Shown in pieces: positions 10,962-22,389 of a stretch of DNA of 64,000 bases (position 1 is its first letter; each line of letters starts with the position of its first letter). Source of the DNA: Pisolithus tinctorius (lineage: Eukaryota; Basidiomycota; Agaricomycetes; Boletales; Pisolithaceae); contig JANFAH010000012.1 of assembly GCA_024663395.1 (NCBI GenBank), forward strand, positions 372,001-436,000, read 5' to 3'. The notes below the pieces were generated by a model, which was not told the origin of the DNA, ran no database searches, and worked only from the letters and a program-made list of their open reading frames with translations. The translations under genes and the position numbers were made by a program.

Positions 10962-11485
10962 TGTCATAGCCATGCCTCAACCCCGGCCGGACTCGGCCTC
11001 GCACTCACTTAGTCTGGCCTCGGCCTCGCCTGTTTGCGATCCCCAGATGTCCTAGCACGGTGGACACTGCTTTGCAGTGTCTGTCACTTCAGCTAAGCCC
11101 TGCCCGGTCCTGTCTCCGGTCCACCTGTCCCGGTCTCCATTACCTTAGTCATACATTAGTAATCCTTGTCTTACCAATCCTCTTAGCAATCCTTGCGAGA
11201 CCGGCATTACCGGTCTCCATACTATAGTTACTTCTAGTATATAAACTTGTAGATACTCGGCCTGTAGACCTCAGTCTGAAATCAACTAAGTATCTCCTGA
11301 TAACCCCACCTTGGCCTCGGACTCGGACTGAGATCCATGCAAGGGAATAGCGCTGTATCCTCAGTCGCTAAGTCCAAGCAGTCCACCCTTCTGTACCTTC
11401 ATCTTTATCCCTGACTCCGACCCCTCAGCCTCGTGCCCATTTTGGTCTCCGGTCCGGTCTCAACCCAGACACCCCATACTTAACA
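10962..11485 (+). repeat. 3' LTR of element 1
   Basis: 524 bp, equal in length to the 5' LTR. Starts TGTCATAG, ends TTAACA, with TATA box 11238-11245. Followed by the target duplication GACAG at 11486-11490. Confidence 0.95.
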
Positions 11486-11689
11486 GACAGACGATATACA
11501 TACTCATGTCATACCAGACATATCCACAATGGAAGTAAAACATGCAAAAGGTGAATGAATGGGCTAGCTTGCCACTGGACATCTCCTGCAAAGTACCCAC
11601 TGACCTGCCCATCAGCTACAAGGCGGAATGCAAGGGTGGGGGACGGAAACTGCAGGTTCACATTGAGCTAACATTTAACTACAAATCTT

Positions 11690-14600
11690 TCTCCAGGACA
11701 AACTGAATATCAGTTGCATTCATGGCCTGCCATTTGCATTCAGCATGCTCAGCCAACCTTGAATACATCATCCTCTGCCTTGCTGCATAACACTGCACCC
11801 CAGGAGCTCCAATAGCGCTGCTTCCCATCTGTATCTTATGCCATTCTTTTGCTCGAAATCTGAAGAAACCTATAGCCCATTGAAATTCTGATATTACGAG
11901 CTCTTCCTCTTCTCCCCAATGATCTTTGACAGATTTTGCTCACAGCCAATGAATGCAATAAACTAATTGAAGCAAATTCATCAACCTTAAAGCACTGTTG
12001 AACAGTAAGGTCAACATACATTCAGACATCCAACTCTTTGATTCTGTGTCCTGCAGGATGTCGATCGACCAAAACCATGGAAGATGGGTTCCATGGTGCT
12101 CCTGTGCATTTTGGGAGAAGGCCACTGTCTGCACAGCCAGGTCTTCTTTATGAAGCTCTTGATAACATCCTAAGATATCTGCACCTGCACCAAGTGCAAC
12201 CATGGCATCTCTGCATCAATTATAAATCATGGCCTGTTTTTTTACCGAGACATTGATAGTGCAGATCATGTCCCAGGCCCGAGTTTTCATAGAATAGCTC
12301 TTAGCTGTGCGCACCACCCCCTGAAAGACAGCCACCTTGTCTGCCAACGTAAGACGGAGGCCATGTAGTGCATCATTAGCTTGACCTGTGTGAAGCTTCA
12401 GCTCCATTTCTGCAAGATTTTGAAGCCCTCAAGCTTGACATGCATCAATGCCAAGAGCAGATGGAAGCAGCAATTTGTCCTGCAGTCCTGCCAGGGTTCT
12501 GTCTGAGGTGGGCAACTCATCCCCCACATCATCCAGCTAACCATCATCTGAAGCATAATCCTGCTCAGAATTTGCGTCAAGGAACACAGTTGGCTGTATG
12601 GATTCACTGGTGGAAGTGTTGGAGCCCGCTTCAAGGTGCAGCTTGAAGTAAATCATGGCATCCATGATAAAACCTGATTGTTCAGATGAAATGCGATCAG
12701 CACGGCATGCCATAGCCAATTTTTTCAATTCTGATGCCTGTTCCCTGATGTCCTTTCTGTCCATGTGCAGTGAGGTTATGGCCTCTTCTAAGTGTAAACC
12801 GCATGCTAGCCAACTAGCCGCTCCATGTAGGCTTCTGCTGGGTCTTGGTTCCTCCAATAATGCTAGTTCGATGGCACGCACTGTTGGTGCTTCTCATGAT
12901 ATGTAAGTATTTTGTGTTTATCCAAAAAGGTGGACACCATACCCACCCTTAATTGAACTTTGAAGATGTCCATGGCAGATGGGTTGTTGATGCGATCTTG
13001 CAGTGCACGAATCTCTTGTGTTCACCAGCTGTCTCACTGCTCTGCAGTCAAGGCTTCATCTAGCTTTATATATGCCTGCCTCGCCAATGGCACTGCTGGT
13101 CAAGCTGCTTTGAGCTTCTGTGATAGGCTATCTGCTTAATCTTGGATGTCAGAGAGTGCACTGCAAGTGGATCCTCAGACTAACCAATCCAAATCATCTT
13201 CATGAAGTGTTCCGCTTTAAAGTTTCCATTACTACTGTGCAGGTGAACTGCCAGCTGGAGAAGGTCAGCATATGAGGATTGCAGTATTGGAGCAGCTTAC
13301 TGGTCCAAATCCTCATTGGTATCAACATTTATTCCAGGCTGGGGGCATGCTGTGCAAAATAATGCCAGTCCGCCTTTCTCTGCTGACCTGGTTGTCCTGC
13401 AGAATCCATTCCATTTAAGTAGCTTGAGGTATCGCCATTTCCACACAACCCATAGAAGCTCACAGTATCTATCCTGATTGACCCTTCAGATATTCCAACA
13501 CTTGGAACCAAAATACCAAATCTTACTGGAACAAGGTGTGGAAACACACTGGATGTGATCCGACACAACTTGCTGTAATAGTTCATACTGGATGCTCCAC
13601 ATTCCAGGTTGTCCCTCAGGAAGTCATCCAGAACCATGAATGTGAATGCAGTGCTTGGCTTCTGAAATGTTGAGGGAAATAGTTTGGCTCTGAGTAACTG
13701 TATGTATCAGGTTTCTGCAGTCTCACATCCACACCAATTCACTACAATGAAATGAACACCTGTGACATCCACAATGGTGAGATATCTTGACCCCACTGGA
13801 GGATGGAGGTGCTTTGGGTTTTCTTCAATATCTTCCACATCTTCCCACTCTTGATCATCCATGGGTGGAGGTTCACCTGCTGCTTTCTGGGCTTGTGTGA
13901 TTGCATGGGGACAGGGTGCTCCACCATGTCCCAGGTGCAACTGAACACCAGTCTGTGGGTCTCAATGTGAATGTAATTCTGGGCAACCAACTGATCTCTC
14001 ACCATGTGGAGGGCAGATTCCTCATAGAAGTCCCCTGTCCACTGTTGGATCCTGTGGAAAGGCAGGCTCTCATGACTCTTCCAGCAACATTCTGTGCAGA
14101 ATAGGGGCTGATGCAAGCAATCCAGACATCTGTACATCCCATCATTGCCACACCAGGTGCAGTTCCTTGGCTCTGGGGAGGCTTCCAGCTCCAGGAGTAT
14201 CTTCAAGAACTCCCCCTTCTGTGGAACCCATTTGCAGATGTAATCATTCTGCATCTGACACACCATGTGAAGTCCACTTTTGGGTTGGCGAACTGCTGCA
14301 TACCTTTTTCTGCGGTAACATCAGCTGCTGGACTGGTGGGCTCATGCTTTCATGTCCGTCGAAGGCTGAATCTGCCCATGCATCAAAGTACTTGTGGGAG
14401 CGAGACCTTGAATGCTTGGATGGTGAGGATCGGAGAGAATGGACAGGGGTTGTTGGATCTGGCTGTTTGATTGCGACTTCTACCAATTGTGATCTATATC
14501 TACCTCCAGTTCTCTGAGTCTTGACTTCCAGCTGCTTCACCCAATGGCCCAGGGTAGGACCAATCATTCTCATGCCCTTTTGAGTGCTTCCCTTGGCCAT
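11690..14600 (-). pseudogene. KDZ-type transposase pseudogene with CxC2 cluster
   Basis: Read from 14600 downward. An N-terminal Lys/Arg-rich region (ATG 14600) leads to the CxC2 cysteine cluster of KDZ transposons at about 14160-13950: C-x2-C then RCLDC then CTECC with a following His, and PFHRIQQW-G-FYEESAL. Next come VDVTGVHFIVVNWCGC (about 13770-13710) and the KDZ body: DFLRDNLECGASSMNYYSKL, then ITSSVFPHLVP and SNGNFKAEHFMKM (near 13230). C-terminal segments are ELKLHTGQANDALHGLRL (about 12400), LPWFWSIDILQDTESKSWM (about 12080) and FRFRAKEWHKIQ (about 11850). The frame changes repeatedly, the central catalytic region is mostly missing, and a TGA at 11942-11940 falls where family members usually have Arg (WLRAK). 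A dead copy of a DNA transposon known in fungi to accompany TET/JBP genes. Confidence 0.85.
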
Positions 14601-14639
14601 CTGGAGGTTGCTGATTTGACAGTATGAGGTCAGTTGTTA

Positions 14640-15190
14640 GAAATGCTACCGCTAGTGCAAGTTGCTTTATCATTTAGCTCTATCAATGTCAGTACCTTAA
14701 CACATGTCAGGGCATAAATACAAATGCAACTACACTGGCCTCATGCAATGCATGGCGCTGCCTTCTTATTACTGCTCAATCCCTGCCTGCACATTCCCTT
14801 CCTGCTGCAACATTACCTGGGCACATTGCCTGGATTATGATGGTGAATTTGGATGCTATATTAGCTGATGTAGGTGAAACGAGATGTTCGGTATCAATAT
14901 AAGTATGGATATGATTGGGCAAGCCAACTGACAGCCCAGATGCAAACCAGGAGCTAATCCGCCTTTGGGCAGGATCCTGTCAAAGAGATCAGCCTGATTG
15001 GATATTTCGGTCGCTTCACAGAGCTCCTGTCAAAGAGATCAGCCTGATTGGATATTTCAGTTGCTTCACGAAGGTCCAAATGAATTCCTTGGCATGACTG
15101 CACTAGTACTGAAATGCATTGAGACCAAACAAGGGCATGAAAAAACTTAGTAGCCAACCATCTATTATACACCATTATACATCATACCAC
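14640..15190. other. Intergenic stretch with short tandem duplication
   Basis: No coding signal. A roughly 50-bp sequence (starting 'ctcctgtcaaagagatcagc' in the second copy) occurs twice side by side at about 14976-15072. Confidence 0.6.
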
Positions 15191-15199
15191 ATCATACTC

Positions 15200-17760
15200 C
15201 ATGGAGTCCCAGTATGAATCAGACACCTGGGATCAGATGGAAAGAGATGATGCTGATGGTGAGTGAGATATAGAACCATCAGATGTGGGGGAAAGGGAGG
15301 AAGAAACATTTGAAGTGGAAGAGTTGGAGATCCTTGGGTGCTGATGCCAGGAATGGAGGCAAGCAGGGAAGAAGAAGAAGCCTGCAGTTCTGCTATCTAT
15401 ATGGGAGGAGATGCAGGGATTGGACAGGAACAAAGAGTTGAGAGGGAGCAAAGTCCAGACCAAGTGCAAGGTATGCTCTAAAAGTTCTGATTTGGATGCT
15501 CACAATTCAAAGCACCCTTGTAGCTAATACAAGATTGGTTGAAAAAGCCCCTCTGTTCAAGAAGCCCCACATTACCCTTAGATCCAGTTACAAATACTCT
15601 GTGCAGGCAGTGGTCCACAAATTGTACCAAGAGCAAATACAGGAGAAGCTTGCAAAAATGAAAGTAGAAGAAGGCAATACCCATGGAAGCAAGCAGATCC
15701 AACAGTATCAGAATGCATTGACAGCTTTTATTCAGGACAACCTGCCAGAGGAACAATTGGCTGCAGCTGAAGATATAGCAGAAAGGTGGAATGGGCGGGA
15801 AGGCCCTGCGCCAGAGACAAAAGCAAGGTGTGATTTTATGAGGTCAACTTCCCAGTCTTCAATTTATCCTGGATCCCAGGAATGCAGCCAAGTATGGGTA
15901 CAAGTATGTCTGAAACTTTGTGATGGAGATGTGGAGATATTGTGGAATGCACATAGTGTGTATGGCTGGGTGGAAAAATGAGGAGGGAACTATACAGGCA
16001 TGCACATGAGTCCACCATATTCTCCTCTAGGCCTAGGTAAGACTCATGCAATGCCAGTATGGACTTCAATAATGAAATTGCAGATGGGATCCCCTTCAAT
16101 GATGTCTGCACACTAAAAGGAAGCTGGCGAGAGTACCTTGGGGAAACATTTGAGGAACCAGGAACACTGCCCAAGCATGATGGCGAGTCAAGTCCCGAAC
16201 ATGCTCGGAAAAAGACAGTGGCCAAAGCAACGAGGACAGGCAAGGTTGACTCCATGAAATTGGTGAAAAATGCTGATGGAGAGATTTGGATAGGAGAAAT
16301 TGTGGGCCTTAGCCGGGACCAACTACAAAAAATGGTTCACAGATTTATGACTGCTCACTACTATGAGTGGCCAGAGTATTTAGTCTCCTCAATCTCTGAT
16401 GAGTGCTATCAGGATCAGCATGCAGAAATCCCTCATCAGCAGTGCTGTTCAAGAATTTCGGTCATCATCAAGTGGAAATGATAGCAGCCCGCCATCTTCC
16501 TGAAGGATTTACCTTTGACCATGACCCAAGCCACATGTGGATGACAACAGCTACCCAGCTGCTGTCCTTTTGGTGCAAGTGACAGGAAACCCATCCAAAT
16601 GATGTGTTTGGATTTCAGAAATGGATCAATTGATCTGGCAAGCTGCAGCCACCAGTGGATAGAACTTTGGTACCCCTCCAGGTTGTGAGGCAGCGGAAAT
16701 ACCAAAAGACACCTGCCCCCAAATACAAAAAGAATCCTGGAAGGAAACATGTCAAGGGCAAGGGTAAAGTGCAGGAAGAGGGAGTGGCGGATGATAGTGC
16801 AGATGATAGTGCAGATGATAGCCCGGATGACAGCCTGGATGACAGTTTGGATGATCATGGCAAGGCTGAGGGGAGCGATGTTGGAACAGATGATCCCTCT
16901 GCTAAAAAGGTGCACCATGTGTGATTTTCATGCATGACAGATCAGCACTAATGTGATTCCGGTCTTCAGGTATCTGGCAGGAGGCAAAACCGTGCCAAGA
17001 CACCATTCCCTTCTTGTTCCCACTCAAATCCCCCACCAGCTGATGGTTCCCATAGTGAGTGGCTCTCTGCACCTCCAGCCCATGCAAACACCCCAGTGCA
17101 TCATCCACAAAATAAAGTGCTAACCGACAATAATGGGGGGGAAAGCAACGGCCATGATTCTGATGATGAAGCTGATGAAGACACTTATTTGCCCACCCTA
17201 TCCAATTCAAAGAAATCAGCAACATCCCTGAATAGTGAGCTTCCCACTGTAACTTGTATTCACAGCAAACTCTGATCTGCACTCAGGGAGTGAGTACACA
17301 ACTGAACTACAGGACCACTCAGAATACCCAGATGCAGATGGATTGGAGAGCATTCCTTTCACTGACCTCCCAACTGAGGAGGGGTCAATGAGCAGAAACA
17401 AAGGCAGAAAGCTGAAATCTGCCCTGAAGCGCATGCACAAGGCAAGTTTGGTCATGTTGAATCAGTTGTCATGGCTAACAAGTTTGCACTGTGTTTTAAG
17501 TAGGCTCTGTCAGAATCGAGTGAGCCAGACATGAATCGATGTTGACCTGGGGCCAAATACTTGTCCAAGTCCAACAATAATGGATCTGTGACCTCCAATG
17601 CAGCATCTGCGAATGTGAAACAGGGTGTCCCTGGGAGCACCTGGAAGTCACCTTGTGTCAGAAAGGCCCCTGCAAGGCCAGATGCAGATGTTCCATCTCC
17701 TGATGCAAAGAGATCATGCAAGCAAACAGGCAGCAAACAGAAGTGGAAGTAGTTGTCAAA
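15200..17760 (+). pseudogene. Unrecognised Agaricomycete-type gene, fragmented
   Basis: Successive plus-strand open segments seem to belong to one multi-exon gene. 15496-15981 reads SSYKYSVQAVVHKLYQEQI, then LPEEQLAAAEDIAERWNGRE. 16059-16481 reads DFNNEIADGIPFNDVCTLK, then WREYLGETFEEPG and LQKMVHRFMTAHYYEWPEYL. 16640-16921 is a basic stretch followed by an acidic DDSAD repeat. 17100-17500 is Asp/Ser-rich and then basic. The style matches hypothetical proteins common in mushroom genomes, often near KDZ transposons, with a conserved N-terminal helical region and a low-complexity tail. Stops and frame changes interrupt it and no single splice model restored it by eye, so I call it decayed. No catalytic motif is visible. 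Confidence 0.45.
16790..16856 (+). repeat. 15-bp acidic coding repeat
   Basis: About five tandem units of a 'gatgatagtgcagat'-like 15-mer encode DDSAD/DDSLD, an acidic low-complexity tract in the surrounding gene remnant. Confidence 0.7.
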
Positions 17761-18239
17761 TCCCACAAACATTCAGAGTGGAAACCTTTTTTGGAACTTG
17801 TGTACAGTCTATAGAGGGCTTAGCCTAGTTTTACACATTAGAATACAAGTGTATGGAATGTACGGTAGCTCATGACACCATGGTGGTTGTGAGAGGCATC
17901 TTTGATATCTGGAGAGAGGGATAGTTATGTGGGACAGTTGAGTGGGACAATTGAGCAGAGAGCTGAGCAGGACAGGTCTACGTATTGGCCTTGTGGAAGC
18001 GACTGGTAGCTATCTATGTAGGGAAATATTGCTGCTCATCTCCCATGTATTGCTGTTACCCAAAATTTGGCTCTGTCCGCCATTGTCCAACCTTGCTTCC
18101 CATGGTGTGAATGATATTCTCACCATTGTTCCTACAAGTTTAAATCTTGATTGATCATTGAGCTATCAGTGAGACCATCACCATTGAATATGTCCACCAA
18201 ACAGTCCCACCAAGTTCATTTCCATCGTCAAGGTGAGGT

Positions 18240-19190
18240 TGTCTTCATTGTTGGATCCAGCAACCTAAGCCATCCACAGCTAATGTAAGACCAATCGAGC
18301 CAAGGCAATCTAGCTCCCGCATGAAGCAGTCCAAAAATCTGGAGGAGAGGCTAGTACAACTGCATGAGCTGCGAGAGCCAACCCCGCCACCAATTGTCTC
18401 AAGTGGAAGGGTGGATATGGCAGGGTCAAACATTGATATTGTGGCTGGTGAGTGAACATGATTTCTCTCCAAGCTCAACAACAAAGTTCTTTCGCTATAG
18501 ATTCATCCGAAAGTTTGCTGGCTCAGTTCCTGCAGGAAAGGGAGCCAACTGCTCTGGCAGAGGGCAGAATCGTGGCTGGTGAGTTGGCATGATTGCCCTT
18601 CAAGCTAACCAACAAACTAATTTTCTAGTAATGGATTCACACAAAAACTTGATGAATTGGTTCCTGAATGAATGGGAACCAACTGCTCCCCCTGCGGATG
18701 GTATGAACGTGGATCTACTTGAGCAATTGCTGAATGTGCAGGAACCATCGGCACCGCCAGTCATGGACAAGAAATTGAACAGGATGGACAGGTCTTCAAC
18801 ACCTGCACAAGATGTTACTATGCAGGTCAATTTTCTGGCAGACTTGCAGAATGTGCAGGAACCGTCTCCTCTGCCCATCACCTGCGAATCATCAAATCTG
18901 AGGGACCCATCTCCTTGACCTGATTCTCTGACTAACCTGCTTGCTCAATTGCAGGATATGAGGGAACCAACACCTCCCCCACTCATTTCAAATGCACCTG
19001 TCGAATCTTTTGACTTGGCAGCAGATGAGGACAATGGCACAAACCATTTGACTTTTGGCATGCCTGATCGATCAGAGATGAGGGATTTTTTTGAAGAAAT
19101 ATGCAACGGTGAGCATTTATTTGGTTCTATTCATGTGATTGGTGATATCCATCAATTATGTAGGTGAACTTCCATCTGAACAGCAATCTC
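18240..19190 (+). pseudogene. Hypothetical gene remnant with EPTPPP-type repeats
   Basis: Plus-strand segments share a repeated pattern: LxxLQxxxEP followed by a short proline cluster (REPTPPP near 18375, WEPTAPP near 18680, VQEPSAPP near 18745, VQEPSPLP near 18860, MREPTPPP near 18965). Segments are separated by GTGAGT-like donors and by stops. The best single frame is 18589-18918, ending just before a TGA, after which the pattern resumes. This looks like one repeat-rich protein broken by introns and mutation. It may extend the gene remnant upstream. No known domain seen. Confidence 0.4.
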
Positions 19191-19259
19191 TTCAAATGGA
19201 ACAATGGGGATTGGCACCTGTTCCGCGTTGCAATCAGGGTATGGGCATGAGCTTAATCT

Positions 19260-20043
19260 GATACACTGTTGACGTTGATAATTTTAGTCCTGCGTGCCTT
19301 ACATGCCGCAGTATCTTGCTACCACAGAAACACTGCTCCCAGTGACATGCCATTCAATCCCACCCTTGATAGGCACCTTGTGCATGCTGCAAATGCCATT
19401 GTGAGAGAATTGGGCACAGCGGCAAGGGACCAGTATGGTGCAGTGTCTCAGGGCCTTTGACTCGTCAATATGCTCGATTTGATGGAAGTCGTTCATTATC
19501 TGCATTCCACCTTTGAAAATTGTCCAGAGCCATTCATCGCCAGCCAATCACACCCATCTTGCCAGTCTGTGGTAGAGATGGGTATTGTCTACTTGGCATG
19601 TCAGATTGAGGTGGCCTCTGTACATCTGAAGCAGACTGCCGATATCGCAGGATGGCCTGCACATTGGTTTGCAAACCTAGCAATGGACTTGGTAGGTTTT
19701 ACATCAATTTTTCACAATGTGGGACTGATACACAATTCCTTCAGAATCAGCTTAATAGCTTGATTCTGGTGATGGTGTCACATGCCAGTTATACTCCTCC
19801 CCTCCCAGCATGCTACCATGCGTACCTCAGACACCAAGATGATGAGGTTAGCTTCTGCGAGCAAATGCAGCTAATTCCCCTTAGCGCATTTTGCATAATC
19901 GACAATATCAGCACCATCATCCCACATTGGACCCCACACACAGCTGATCCCAATTCTGGCTTTGCATTCCCTTGGTGGCTATATCATTCTGAGGAATACA
20001 CAGTGGATTCCCAAAGATTGCAAGGCAAAGGATTGTTTTCCAC
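19260..20043 (+). pseudogene. Unrecognised coding remnant
   Basis: Open segments 19269-19460, 19470-19763 and 19652-20050 contain helix-like stretches (LDRHLVHAANAIVRELG, MGIVYLACQIEVASVHL) but no motif I can assign. They end where the LTR-like repeat begins at 20046, so the gene may have been truncated by that insertion. Confidence 0.3.
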
Positions 20044-20045
20044 AG

Positions 20046-21820
20046 TGTGAGTCAAAGTGTGGAAAGGCAGTATAAACCAACCAAACCAACACCAAAGACA
20101 AATGTGAGTGAGTGGTGGTTTACCTCTGCAGAACCTGGAGGGCAGAGAAACCTAAATGTGTGGGGGGGGCTTCAAGTAGAGGGCTCCTGGTGCAAGTCAT
20201 CAACAAGTTACACAGGAGAGGATGAATGAATGCTGATTGAGAAGGGGATGCTGAACAGAGCAGGGGTGTTCAGCTGAAAGGACTTGGGAGTAATGGATTT
20301 CAATAGAATATGCTCCAAGCACTGATGATGAATGAAGGTAGATAGACCCTTGATGGAGCCTCAACTACCAAGGATGATGGATGGTGACAGATAGACTCTT
20401 CCAAATGAGCCTCAACTGTCGATGATGAGATATGTACTGAACTGACTTCTGGACTGATTCTGATTGCTTCTTGGTAGCTAAGTACATGGGGGTTTATATA
20501 CTGTGGGGGGAGCACAGCTTGTGACAAACAAGGCACAAACACTTGGTAAGTAATGAGTAAGGACTGAGTAATCATGATGAGTAAGCAAGAAATGAAAAGT
20601 AAGCAAGCAAAGAAGATTGGTAAGTATTGGCAATGAATGAGTCAAGGATAGTCAAAATATCACAAAATGAGTCAAATAGAATCAGAAACTGAGTAAGTGC
20701 ACTGATATCAGATTAGGGGGTGGCGATGCAAGTTAGATCTCAGCAGAGACATCTCTAGATCCAAAGATGGCATGACAGATGGATGGTGTTTCCAGATAGG
20801 GAAGTATTAATTCCAGAATTGAAGGGCATGAGTCAGGTGTCAAAGGGGGGTAGGGTGTTGGGGGTCTGTGGGGCAATGAGAGCATACGTGATCGCATCTC
20901 CCACCCTTTCATCCTCTCAGTGAAGTTAACAAAAACTTCATGGACAGGGTTCTGATGGAGGAGGAGGAGAAGGGGGGACATCTTCTGCTGGATCCTGCAG
21001 TAAGAAGGCAAGATGCATGTCATACTCGTCATGAATGCGATCAGGGAGGCTGGAGGACAGTAGATTATACTGCAGCTGTTGCAATGCAGGAAGAGTGATG
21101 GACGAGACTGGAACAAAGATGGTGCAGGGAGCAGGGAGGAATGATCCATATGCTTCATCAACCGGGGAGACTGAAACGACCACATAAGACCTTTCTAACC
21201 GAGTGACAGACCTGAGGCAACCAAAGAACATCCTTCTGGAAGTCATACTGACAAGGAGAACACACTGACCAAGCTGCATGGGATGAGATGGGGCTGACAA
21301 TGACAGGATGAACCAGGGGGCTTCAGGACGGAAGCTGGTGGGAATGCCTGGCAGATATATGTAGCCACTGTTTCTGGCAAATGAGACAAGCAAGATGATC
21401 AATGAAGAGGTGGCCATGATTGATGGACTTAGTGAAATGAGCATCTGATGGATGGAGTGCTGTAGAAATGCGCAGGGTGTGAGGATCCTCTCCAAATTTG
21501 GAAGGAAGAATCGTGGGGCTGAGCACTTTAAGCGAGTGTGGGAACGGAGTCGATATCTTTGGAAATGGTGGAGATACAATGAAAACTGGAATGCCATACA
21601 CGGGTGCTAAAAACCTTTAACGTGCACTTAACTCGCTTCCTCTTTTCTCTTTAGCACTGACGACTTGTTCTTGTGCAAAGGATGACTGTTAACATCTGAC
21701 AGTCTTTCTACACATGAGGCCTTTAGTCTTCATCTGCATGCTTGGGCATTGTGTGCAACTCATCAATGAGTTAGGCAGAGTCAGCTGTAACCATGTCCAC
21801 AACACCTTTGGTGTGTGACA
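20046..21820 (-). repeat. ORF-bearing LTR-like repeat, copy 1
   Basis: A 1.78-kb unit that recurs at 60139-61953 in the same orientation and, truncated and inverted, at about 55400-55872. Read on the minus strand it starts TGTCACACACC and ends GACTCACA, like an LTR, and has a TATATAAA box near 20496-20503. Flanking pentamers (CACAG, GCGGC) do not form a target duplication, so a solo LTR or an eroded element is possible. It contains a conserved reading frame, listed separately. Confidence 0.6.
20938..21601 (-). pseudogene. Conserved ORF inside LTR-like repeat, copy 1
   Basis: Encodes about 200 residues of unrecognised protein with conserved tracts GYIYLPG, PTSF-PE, RSV-LERSYVVVSVSPV-EAY, SFLPAPC and LQQLQYNLLSSSLPD. 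The N-terminal part (PFPHSL to DAHFT) is in one frame and the rest in another, so this copy has a frameshift near 21400. The copy at 61240-61761 keeps both parts in one frame. Amino-acid similarity between the copies suggests past coding. A Ser/Leu/Pro-rich composition without clear domains prevents a function call. Confidence 0.45.
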
Positions 21821-22389
21821 GCGGCCTGGGATTTTTTTAAGGTATGCTGCTTATTCTCATCACTGCAAATAGTTGATGATGGCCCAGGGCTTATGGCCAT
21901 TGCCTGAGGTGCCAATCACAGACCATTTCAATGGCCATATCGAGGAGCAGGTAAACTACTGCATTGAAAATATTTGGAAATATGCTGATGTTGTCCATGG
22001 TCAGGGTTGACAAATCGACCATTTCTATGCCAGGTGGTGGGCATTGCGTGGGTTCTTGGGCATGCTGCTGCAATAGTTTATGTGTTTTTGACTGTGGAGT
22101 TGGTTGTATATACTTTGCTGCAAATGTTGATCATTTAATGAGATGCCGCCCATTCACATGATGTCTGAACCCCCGCCCATCTGCATGATGGCCTGAGTAG
22201 TTTTACTTTTGTTGCAGTTTATGATGCAAACCCTTTAGCTCTGAGTACCCGCCCAATCTATGATGTCTAAGCACCCACCCATTTGCAAAATCTTGGCAAC
22301 ACCACCTGTCCAAAGTTCATGAGCCAGCATATCCTAATAAAATATGAGATCCACATTGCCTACTAAATCTTACATTAAATTTTGCAGCT
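21821..22389. other. Spacer with weak 'CCGCCCAT' repeats
   Basis: Between 22140 and 22310 short motifs like 'acccgcccatctgcatgatg' and 'gatgtctgaaccc' recur imperfectly. Nothing coding is supported. Confidence 0.45.

Larger units (their letters stand above)
3919..11485 (+). mobile_element. Element 1: complete Ty3/gypsy chromovirus
   Basis: A 7,567-bp LTR retrotransposon. Both LTRs are 524 bp, begin TGTCATAG and end TTAACA. The flanks GACAG at 3914-3918 and 11486-11490 form a perfect 5-bp target-site duplication. Order inside: gag, protease, reverse transcriptase, RNase H, integrase, chromodomain, then a spliced gene on the opposite strand, a polypurine tract (AAGAGGGGGATAC just before 10962) and the 3' LTR. 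No tRNA-type primer site beginning TGG follows the 5' LTR. Gag and pol each carry one TGA, so the copy is probably not autonomous now. The element is CpG-rich and full of the word CCGGTC. Confidence 0.95.

Noticed and set aside
20938..21601. Membrane protein call for the Ser/Leu-rich ORF
   Set aside because: Hydrophobic stretches are short and broken by Pro/Ser; no clear transmembrane pattern common to both copies.
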